From the NCBI GenBank assembly GCA_948099385.1, contig CANUEZ040000020.1, positions 9,131,501 through 9,195,500 of the forward strand: 64,000 bases of DNA. Reading direction: 5' to 3'. The translations under genes and the position numbers were made by a program. The DNA is from Fasciola hepatica (Eukaryota > Platyhelminthes > Trematoda > Plagiorchiida > Fasciolidae). Numbering within the stretch: the stretch's first letter is position 1; each line of letters begins with the position of its first letter. Below the pieces are notes generated by a model. It saw nothing but the letters and a program-made list of their open reading frames with translations, did not search any database and had not been told where the DNA came from. Positions 20,652-32,600 of this stretch are shown here, in pieces.

Positions 20652-23600
20652 CGGAGTTATAGAAGGCAGTATGGAGCTACATCACATACTTTAATGTGAG
20701 ACTTACTTTGAGAGCCAGTCCGAAAAAGCGGTGGTTAAGTGTCCTACTCTTAATCGTACACTTCGGGTTCGAGTCCCTTTGGGGGAAGGGGGGGGGGGGG
20801 GGGGGCTCGATGGATGTGCACTGCTGATGATTCCGGACAACGATAAAACAGTTGTGCAAATACTTCCACGGATTTTAATGATGAGTTGAGCATTCATACT
20901 GTATAATAAATCATGTTACACACAAATCAACTATTTTACTACTACTTACACTCAAATTTCATCAAACATGAAATACTGGGCAGAACGGTAAGTAGATGAA
21001 ATTGCTCCTCATTTTCTCCGTAGTACCCCTGGACAATTGTGTTCGATACGAATCGGAATCTTTCAGTCATTCGCTGAAGTACCAAAAAACACCCTGCTGT
21101 TGATCGAAATTTCCCAGTGAAATGTGCGATGTCACACAACAGTTTACTGATATTGCCACTTGGTTGCAGAATAAAGGAATCTTTTCGAGGATCGGTTTTA
21201 TACCAATGTTAAATGAGAATATATTAGTCGAACTGTCTTCTGTTTATTTATTGGGTTCTATCGTTATGTTTTATTTGGTTTCCCGATTAGCCCGACAACC
21301 GCGTTTATTATTTTATGCTACCTAAACCACCTAGCGGAAAAGACTATGGTCTGATGGAATAGAAGTCAGTTCGTCAAACTCGATTGATTTGCTTGATTAT
21401 TTTTGAGATTGTCGTTGCCTAGCAACTCGAAACTAACTTACCTTACTTCTCTGTCGAGGATAATTGACGCTTCTCACACCGGTCGATAATTGTACATTTT
21501 TTGTTACCTTTGTTGAGGTTATCAAGGTCACAAATTTGTTATGACTGTTCTTAGAAAGGCCCGCACTCTGAAGCCCTGGGTGTGCATCTTTTTCGGTGAA
21601 TAACCGTGAGTTATAAGCATACCCACAATCTGAGTTGATAAATCTGAAGAGTTTGTTGAATCATGCTGTAAGGCCTAGTAGCCAGAATACGTCAGATAGC
21701 GAAAGCTTGCAACAGTATTCTGTTTTCAAAATGTGTTTATTCCGAAGTATATTCAATGATCTGTGTGGAGCATTATTCTGACCGTGCAAGTAAGATCGAA
21801 ACTAGGGTTTTGGTTCAATTCTTTCAAATAGTAAACTCCTAATTTGGTGCTTTTGTTTTTTTCACGTAGACGAAGGAAAAGTATTTCACTTACCGCAAAA
21901 CTTGGTCATATCATATACTGTCTCAAACCGTCTGGTATCGGAGTATCGTGGATATCAACACTACCCAATATCCCTTATGAGCAAAATAGTTGTGTTTCTT
22001 ACATTTGTTCACCACGTCACAGACTGATAGCTTCGAACTTACCTTCAACCGTTTCCTCCCGTGGAGGACGATGTACTGCGAGAAAGTTTGTCCGTAAGCA
22101 TGCATAAGGCATGTCCCAACTATTGTGTTTTGTTCATATTAATAGTTTAGTTCAGAGACTAAAGTCGGATACTGAACACGCTACGTATATCCTCAGCATT
22201 GTTGACCCGGGTGTTCCACCCAGTTCAGGTAATGCTGCGAAGATTTCTGTGCCACGGCGCAGCTAGTGAAGCTTACTTTGTCGCAGTGATACAAAAAGGG
22301 GAACAGGTTTTTCCAGTAACCTCGATTTATGTTGACGGTAGGCAAACTAACAGTTCGGCACCAATTTTAAGATAACATTATATAAGTATGGGTACTAGGC
22401 AACAAGCGTTTTGCGTGATATGATTCTTGGTGCAGTGTGGGCGTTCAAACCATTGAAAATCAAGTTTCGGACGGACGTTATGTCATGTGGCGCATAAACT
22501 CAGTAAGCCGTTAAGAGCCAGCCCGGACAGCCTTGTGGTGGAGGTGTTTGGTTTACCGTCGTTTATTCCGAGTTCAAGTCCCATCTGGGGCTCGGTCGAT
22601 ATGACGATTCCTAACAAGGATGAAACGCCTGTATAGCGTTATCATAGTTTTCAAAGATTTGAACATTCACACTGCACGATGAACCATATCATGTACAACA
22701 TATTATGGTAGGAAAGCCAGCAAAAAATAATAAAAGAAGAAAACAGACAGAAATACAATGTATGGGAAAATGAAGTTCTTGGTTTTACCTCCAGTATGAA
22801 AACTAATTACTTCTTTATTTTACTTGAATACAATAAAGACGAGTTAACGAAGAACACAGAAAATCACCTTTGTTGATTGACACGTCTTCAGTTTATTAAA
22901 ATGGTAATGGCTCATTAAGTTTGTTGCGTAATCTTTCTAACCACAGAAGGCCAGAACCATGTATACCGTCACCGGGTTACGACTGAACAATCTCCTTGTT
23001 TGTGTTCCAAAAACAGTTAGTTAGAGCCCTAAATCTGCCTTGGCCATCTGTGATCAAACTAATTACGCAACACATTTGATGATTCAACGACCAGTTAGTT
23101 GTGTTTTGGAAATGCCACACTGTTCGCTACGTTTAGGTAGTCAGCAAATAACACCGCTTATCTGTTTTACCGTTGACGAAACTATAAATATCACCTTCAG
23201 CAAACTGATAGCGGCGAGGAGGATTCTTTCGCAAAACCATTTCGTCACTGAGTAAATGGAAAAGCCTTATCTTTGGATCAAATCTAAATCGAAACAATTC
23301 TTAGGACTGGTATAATCCCTGAAGCAAGTGTGTCAATCCATTTGGATAGCGCCATCTCCCATTAAGGGTACACTCTATATGACCGCTCCAATAAGGGCAT
23401 CAAGTGGTAAACAATTGTTCGTCACTATACGAATTTAGAAAGTCACAGTGAAGTTGGATCACACGCTCATTTACGTTATTTTTCGATCCAGCTACTTCGA
23501 CCGACATTCAAAATGCTTGAAAAGATCGGTAATGGTCCTCCAATCACTGACTCTAAAACCATCGCAATATCCCCATTCCGGAAAGGTTGGTCTGGCCAAC

Positions 23601-26600
23601 GCACAACGACGGAAAGTTCTTTGACTAACAATGCAGAGCAATCAGACGGGAACATGTAAGCTTCGAAAATGTTCATATTACCATTTTCTTTTCCAGACGC
23701 TTTAACACTGTGAAGAATTTCACACGAGTGAAAGAACGCGAAAAGCTAGTGCAAGTATTAGAACCGGAAATATTTTTGGAGGTATATGATTTTAGGACCA
23801 TTGTGTTCACTCTAGTTTTTTGCTTGTTGCGGTTGACATGAATGATTGGCAGAGTGTTACGAAGTGCACTTGAGAAAGCAGTCTGAGGTTGTGCGTTTGA
23901 GCCTCACCAAAGCCGGTTAAATTTAGTGGAATAAAGTATTCTACTTTCTTACAGCTTTCTTGCTGGTTTTAACACTCCAACCCAGGGAGCTCGCCTATCC
24001 CCTCTCCAGTCTTATTCGCCTATTTGAGAAGTATTTCAAAAACTACAAGCTTCCATATACTTAAACGCAATGCTGTTTGAAGATGGACGGTTATAGAATG
24101 AGCAAAATAAGCAAGATTCCTACTATCTGAGAGCTTCATCATATTCTTTTGAGATCCAAGTTATTCCTAGGACAAATCTCCTCTCATGTAGTAGCAAAAT
24201 CAGAATAATGCCTAAATTCTACATACAGAGTTTTCGTTTATATCGTTGCCATTCTGCTTAGTTCAAGGCTTGAATTATCACGCTTTGAATCAGATTTGCT
24301 CATGTTTTCGTCCGTAGGTTAAATAATGATGACAACAATAATGTAGAAAAAGGTCAAGCCTATCTCTCTATCTCTCTCGCGAATCATTCTGAACCTATTC
24401 GTGACTTTGTCCTGCTTCCATTTTAAACTGTAAACGGCGGTGGGTAAAATCAGGACGCGGAATCCCATTGCCCAAAGACAACCATAGATTTGATGCACAG
24501 TAAACCAATCAACTTCATGCCCCATTCAATTCATAAAGGGATGCCTGGTCCAGGTTGTATTACGGCCTACAACTCTGACTCTGTCCTTCATAAACATCCC
24601 TTTAAGTAATTATCCATGTTCGATTTATGGGAGCCAGACAAAGTGGTGCTCATAGCATACCAGTAGAGGAACTCTGGTGAACTTTAACGTGGCTTGCTGA
24701 GTGATGAGATAAAACTCTGTGACTGCTTCATTCATCAAAACAGAGATGGTGTTTACATTTTTATCTAAGATAAAGCTTGTTACTTTCTGAGATAAACCAT
24801 TAGAAGTGACAACTTAATTACAGTGTTTATCCTGTTTATCTCTCCAAAGTGGGCACTGTTGGTCTCTGAAACGATCAGTTGATCACAAGAGTCTATAAGA
24901 TTCCCAAAAGACTTAAGGGTAGAAAACCCATCCACATCTTTGATAAAGCTCTCGCTCCGAACAATGGTTTCAAACTTCGGTCAACTGACCATTTTGTTGA
25001 CTCGTTATGTGGATTGTTGTGTCCTGGTAATAACAATAATGACAATGACAATAATAATAATGATAATAATAATAGCAATAACCATCATTTCGGGCAGCAG
25101 ATTTTGTAAACCCAGATTTATGTGGAAGTGTGACCGTTACTTCGAGCCAAATTCCACGTCCCTAAAAGCTGAGGCAGCCCACTGAACGGGCACCGACGGG
25201 AATTTCTATAGTGCTAGTACGGAAGAAACTACCTGATGCATCCGTCTTTATCTGGCCAGGAACTAACACCAATGAATGCTACTCTAACAATTTTACGGAG
25301 AGTCAAGTAAAAAATTTTGATGTAAATAGTATGTCATTGTATCTTGGTGACAGGAAAAAATCCTCCCGGAAGCAAACGCGGTTGTTCCCACTCATCAGAT
25401 TTGCGTACCCGGCATTCTCCCGCTCAGTCATTCCCGTACTTGAGCAGTCCCCATTGGGTATATCACCTTGATCTCATTTGAATCGTGAGCAGCGTGCACG
25501 GACGAAAAACCCATTTTTAGAATCATAAGGTGACCTTTCAAAATTTATTTCGTCGATCAGTCAAGGGCAACCTTTAGAACGAGGAAACATAGACCCAATT
25601 TCTGATTTTTGATGTAAGTAGTATGTTCTCGTATCTGGCAATGTTTACTAGGGTGGATTCGCCCCTGGAAGTTCGAATTTACATTCTTTCTACTGAAAAC
25701 GGTAGCAGTAGCTAAATTCAGCAGCATGCGAGAAAAATTACGTTGCTTTGTCCGCCCTCGAAGACAGTGAACAACACTGGAATCTGAAAACTATACCCTC
25801 GAAAATGTTATATTTAACCTCCAAGTTATCACACCAAGCTACCGAGGTAAGTCGGCGGCCCCGTTAGGGGTATATCAGCCAATATGGACTGGATTATTTT
25901 GTACAGCCGGTGTGAGTTAGCAGACTCAGGTTATTCTGCGAGATGCCATTTACACAATCAACATAATCAGTGCATCACGCAGCTGACATACTGATACGCA
26001 CTGTCAGCAAAATAGTCATTTTTGAACTTCCCGGGAAACCATCAAACTGGTTACAAGATCACAATCTAGGACTACTGACCCTCCAACTATACGGCAATTT
26101 AAATCATTCATTCTCTGACGGTCTCTGAAAATGTAACATGAAATCTACTGTTATTTCTGCTTTTGAGCATGTAGTACTCGAAGCGGCAAATTGGATTCCT
26201 CTATTCTATGCTTTCGCATGACTGGATCAGAAGGAGCATACCCAATGGCAACAAAATCCGGAGACTTCAAACGAAGAGCCATACAAGGTCCCAAAACGAA
26301 GGCGTGGTTAACATATATCAGTAGACCATTTGTTGTTTCCCCATGAAAAGTTGCTGAAATCCGCGATTCACATATATTTATTTCTCCCATAACCCAACTT
26401 GAACGATTTGACTGCGCCAAACAGCTCCAACAGAAAGTACACTGAATAATAATAAACAATTCGGCACGGACATCAGCTGACTTTTTTCCGCTTGTCACTA
26501 GACTATCGTTTCACACTCTTCGCTTCTTTATCAACCTATACGAATAATTTGTGAAGTTGCAGGATACTAAAAAGACTAAAATCATCACCTCGGTTTGATA

Positions 26601-29600
26601 TCTTACTTCCCGACCACTGATTTGAATTTCCGGTACACTCAGTTAAAGTGTTTAGATGGTTTCTGTCATCTGAATGCCAATTCTTGAAACTCAGAAGAAT
26701 AAAAAACTGAAATGTAGACCTTTTCTCTTTGGACCATCCGGTTCATGCGACATTATCGCTTTGTGTGAGATGGTTAATTATACGGTTACATATTATCTTT
26801 CCTTTTGCTAAAATATTTTATGGATAGAGTGTTTTCCTCTAATCATGTTGTACAGTTTCTTCTGGTCTGATTAAAAATCCAACTTAGTAAAATAAAGTAT
26901 TTCCCTTTCATTTCTCTAATCCAATTTAGAATGTTCCAGCAGCACAATTAGTGCACGACTTCCTCCCGAAGGATACTGGCTGGCGAATCGCAGTTCCTTT
27001 ATCCCGATATCTGTAAATATAGTTCTACATCATCCATACGATCTCGCTATAAAAACGTGTTTGCTCGTACCAAAATCTACAAGTCATCCACAGCTCCTTA
27101 CCTCGCCCGTTCCCCACCAATCTCAATGCAAAACTAAACTGAATGCTGAGTTGAGATTATATTTCACTCGTTAAATGTACCCTAATCAATAATTAGCGTG
27201 CACTAATTGGCTGTTGAATATTCACCTTCGGTGCATAAAACGTATACTTGAGTTGACTTGGCTTCCGGTCAGACCCAAGTAGTTTACTAATCTGAAAAAC
27301 CTTGTAACATGAAGAAGTTTCTTTTCTATATATCACTTCAGGCATTTACGTATATAGTGCTGGGTAAAGGAGAGTATAGGTGCAGTTATAGATAGCAGAG
27401 AGTGAGTAAGTGTGCAACAAATCCTGTAACTCGACAACATGCTTCAGCTTGATGAATCTTGTCCGTCGTGTGAATGACAATAAGTGTGAAATGTGTAACC
27501 AAATGGCGTGAAAAGACAGGTGTGAAAAACGAAGGTGTAAAATGAGGTGCAAGGCTGGGGAGAATTTGTACATGGGAACCATAAGAGAATCACTTGCTAC
27601 GGCCAAGGCAACAACAACTGTTGCACGATATTACGTTGCTTACACAACTCCTGCTTCAATAGTCGAATTGCTATGGTTTCTGACATCATCAGCAACCGCC
27701 TGCGTAATCCTATCGCGTGAACACTGGGAGTTTTCAGGACTGGTCTGAAAGCTGTCACCGTGTCGATTTGATGTCCGCTATCCACCAGATGTTGTAGGAT
27801 TGCGCTATTGATAGTCCGAACCGTTCTTTTGCGTAAAGAAGCCGGGACGGGGTATGCTTGGTTCGTATACTTTGGGCAATCCATAGAATCTAAGTGGTTG
27901 CGAACCGAAGGGCACAAGCTTGTCGTACATCATTTTGGAAATAACATTTTCTGGACCAAGCTGCTTCCATATATCTGTCAGCTTAGTCTCGGCTTCTTGT
28001 GTTTTGTCTTTCTCAGCCGGATGGTAAGTGAACTTGCTTTCATCAGATAAAATAGTCATCATTTTCTGTCATAGTCGCCTTGGTCCAGTACAACCCATCC
28101 GGCACCTTTATCCGGTTTTGATAGTAGTAAGTCTTCATTTTTTTCAAGAGTTCTTGGACCGCTTCTCGATGTTACTTAGGTAATATTCCGTTCAACGGAG
28201 ATTTAGTAGCGTGATACTTTTGACATTCATAAACAGGTGATGTTTTCAGGCCGTCAACTGAGTCAGGTGATGTTGGTACAGTCGATATATGTATACCAGA
28301 TATATAGACGACACTTTCATAATTTGCGACTCAACAAAAGACATTACCGAACTACTGCGGACATTCAACAACACCCACGCAATGACCACATTTACAATGG
28401 AGATAGAGACGGACAATTTCCTCGCCTTTCTTGATGCAGGATTACGTAGAATGGAGGACGGAAATATAGAAAGGAAGGTGTATCGGAAATGTACATGGTT
28501 GGGGTAATACACACATTTCCTAATTTTTGTCCCCCTACGATTCAGAAGAAACCTAGTGAGCCGTCTGACCTACAGAGCAAGGAACATCTGTAGTCCTTAC
28601 ACGATTGCCCCAGAACTCGAACACATACGTGACACATTATTAAAAAACGGCTATCCAGAACCGTTTATTCGTCAGCATATGGGAGAAAGGAGACACAAAA
28701 TGAAAGCGCAAATGGTCAAGAAAAAGGATATTTTTCTAACTGTCCCGTTCAAGGATAACAAAACCTTAGAAATACTAGAGCTACACATATTTAAGGCCCT
28801 CAGGAATTCCTTCCCCGCTGTCATTTCCGAATCTTAACAAATACCAAGCCTTTCATAGTTCAACAATCCAAGGACAGGTTGCCTCATCAGTCTCAGTCTT
28901 TTGTTCTATATCAGTTGACGTGCTCTTGTAGTGCACGGTATTTTGGGCATACGACGAGTCGCCTGTCGAAGAGGATATCAGAACACGTCCCGGCTTCTTT
29001 ACGCAAAAGAACGGTTCGGACTATCAATAGCGCAATCCTACAACATCTGGTGGATAGCGGACATCAAATCGACACGGTGACAGCTTTCAGACCAGTCCTG
29101 AAAACTCCCAGAGTTCACGCGATAGGATTACGCAGGCGGTTGCTGATGATGTCAGAAACCATAGCAATTCGACTATTGAAGCAGGAGTTGTGTAAGCAAC
29201 GTAATATCGTGCAACAGTTGTTGTTGCCTTGGCCGTAGCAAGTGATTCTCTTATGGTTCCCATGTACAAATTCTCCCCAGCCTTGCACCTCATTTTACAC
29301 CTTCGTTTTTCACACCTGTCTTTTCACGCCATTTGGTTACACATTTCACACTTATTGTCGTTCACACGACGGACAAGATTCATCAAGCTGAAGCATGTTG
29401 TCGAGTTACAGGATTTGTTGCACACTTACTCACTCTCTGCTATCTATAACTGCACCTATACTCTCCTTTACCCAGCACTATATACGTAAATGCCTGAAGT
29501 GATATATCGAAAAGAAACTTCTTCATGTTACAAGCTTCTTGATGAATCGATGGGCGTATTGTATTAATTTACTAATCTGTTGCAACGGACGGCAATCACT

Positions 29601-32600
29601 TCATCACATTTAACTATCACGGTGATGTTTTCAGCGCAGCTTTTTCTCTTGAAATTTAGCAATTCCTAATCTGAATGGTTTCTACAGCTTCGCCAGAATC
29701 GTGACTTATGTGGATTTTGTACATCATGCATGGTGGATTCCAACTCTGCCTACTAATGTCTGTTCAGTAGCGTGAACATGCGGGCCAGTTGTGCATTTCG
29801 TTTTATACTTGGTAGTCAGGTTTCACTGTGGATTGAAAGAGTATCGATAATTAATTCGCACACATGCATTTAGGGAGCTTCGTGAAGGAAAAAAATTTAA
29901 CTCGTATGTGAGTGATCGAAAGAGGTCTCGAAATTTCGACGAATTTACGGGTACCAGTATTCTGCTTTCTTTGTCATCATTTTAACAAATACGCCGGAGT
30001 GCAACATGCTACGTGATGTTACCAGAACCAGGTTGTATTACCATTGTTTTACTTAGGTAGATGTTGGTATGATTCTTCACTCTGGTAGCCCGATGTGAGG
30101 CACTTCAGTGATGGACAAAATTAATTGTTACGGCTGAAGAAAAATCTTGCAAGCTGTCGACAAAATGTCCTCGGGCGACTACTGCAGTTCAGCAAAAAAA
30201 CCAAACACTGACTGACCCGTCTGCGACTAGTAAGATTCTTATTCTTTATCACTTTTGGTGTTCATTTTATTCGGTTTTTGTTAAGTTTGCAGATAAAAAT
30301 AGAATATTTGCAATTTTTCACTAGAATCCAGCACTTCGAGTCAGTACCACAAACTTCTGTGACTGGGTGAAAGCACTGAATGGCATTGATGAAGATAATC
30401 CTGAACCGACCACAATCGCCAGTCTGTTCTCCGGCACTCATGATGCACAACCACCCGTATCAGCACCAATCACTGTCTTACCACTGGACAGTTTGCCCAC
30501 AGAACTGAAAAGCAAAGGATCAGCCCCACCCTATATGCTCACAGAGCAGCAACAGATCAGACCATCCACCGGAAAATATCGATTTGATCCGAGCAAAGCA
30601 AGCCAGAAGATCAAAAAGGCACGTTTCTATTACGAGTATTTGTTTACCTACACTGCTATTGTGAATTGTGAGTCTTCGGCAGTGTTTGAATGTCCTTCTC
30701 CAAAAATGAAAACGGAGCAGACAACTAGTAGGGACGCGTTTATTAGCACAGGTCATACTCAACTGTGTTTGTTATCGGAAATTGGAAGAAATATGTACGT
30801 ACATATATATATTACTGAGCTGACACAGTTTTCGCTCTTTGTGTGCCGCTAGATGTTCACACATTGTGAGCAGCCCGTAGATCCAAGAAATCGATCATAA
30901 ACATCACCTGTATCTGAACGCGATCGATGAATCATCGTTTTGACCTCATTCCTCTCAGGCACTTTGACAGTATTCACAAAAGTATCTAAATTTACTATTA
31001 CTTGGAAATGTGTGCTTTATTTTCAAAGTAAAATATCCGGAAAAATGTGTGTATCCTAATTGCTTGTTCAGTCACGAGTACACTGTCGCACTTGTATGAA
31101 AGTCTATACCATGTGGAGTTCGAATGAATCAAGACTATGCAGTTTTCTCCTAAGACTGGAAGATTCATTTGAACAAGTTTTCTTTGAATTTGTGTACGAG
31201 ACAGCTCATGTTTAGTTGTGATCAGTCCTTTGTTGAATGGAAACCCTTAGGAGGGTCATTATTGTATACAATCATGATAAAGCATATGTTTTTATTGCAT
31301 GCAGGCACATAAGTGCAATGGAACGGGTAAACCTAGAGACCTGATGCACTATCGAGAATCACTAGCAACTACGATTCCGGGATGTGGAGTAGAGATCCAT
31401 ATATTGGTCCGAATAGGTCGGGCGTGCAAACAAACCGGGCGAAAACAGATTGGTTTCTAGGAATTATATGTCCGGCGGTGGTCTCAGAGTTCCCGAAATG
31501 GTAAAGTCTTGTACCACTCGCACATCACTGGACGATCCTATGAAAAGGTCCCTTATTTTTCAATTTGGCAAACAGGCATATTAAGTTTTCTCGAAGCCAG
31601 TGGGTTATACGTGTTTAACATGTAGATATTTACTCTGGTTTCGCAGATCAGTCTGTACGCGGTACTGAAATACGCGCAAACTGGACGCAAATATGCGACT
31701 GTAATTTCTTATCACCGAACTGCTTTTCTTGTCTGCAGTACGCCTCCATTTTTAAGTTGAAGAAGGGGATGTAAACTAGATATTCGACTTGTAAAACATG
31801 AAACTTGATTAGTATCACCAAAAACCAGGTCACCTTTAAACTGATGAATTCCGATTTGATTGGGGGATTCGCTTAGGTTAACTGATTCACACTGAAAGTC
31901 ATTTAAGATCATGTATGAATGTGATTGTGACCACAACCACCTCCAGCCTTTTATTTGACGAGGCTCAGTACACCACTGTTTGTTGAAAGAAGAATCCTCG
32001 CTACGAAGTACGCGAAAGTCGGTGAATCGATGTCCAACTTTCCTCGGTCGGATAGAGTGAGTAAATGTGGGAGAAAGCGGGGAGAGGTTCTACCAGCAAA
32101 CGGTTGAGGCACAACAAAATTACCTCCTGCAGCTAACACAATTAATAAGCAACCAAACCGTGCGAAATATGCTACTTTTTAACCTATCTTGATGGGAAAT
32201 GAAAACAATATCCCCTTACTGGGCAACTTTTTCATGCTCCAAACTGCAGCATGACTAGTTATTCCATCCGTTTAGTTTTTTATTGCCTCGTATCCGTCTC
32301 TAATAGTCTAACAGTGTTTCCCCATTGATAGGTATAGTACAAACTGTGAGCAAGACGTGGTGCAGCAAACTATTGCTTGCCTTGCATCGCACATCCTAAC
32401 CGGTTTCGTCTGTTCGATTAAGCTCATTGTCCACAGCGTTTTTTCCAATTACTATTGAATAGTGATGGACTGATATACATGTGTTGGATCCCATCATTCC
32501 GATTAACCCTTCCGAGTTTCACAAACCAGCATTGCCGAACTTTGTCAGCATCACACCAATCAACTCGAAGATCGTAAATAACACGAAAATCACGGGACAC

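Noticed and set aside
22229..22372. A short coding-like stretch (SEAYFVAVIQKGEQVFPVTS) before a possible donor
   Set aside because: It is not needed to keep phase between the flanking FAM47-like exons, the acceptor is unclear, and no family was recognised.
29130..29170. CTGATGATGTCAGAAACC in the PLE arm, which looks like a hammerhead core
   Set aside because: There is no stem II hairpin between CTGATGA and GAAA, no flanking stem I pairing was found, and the bases encode a conserved part of the endonuclease C-terminus.
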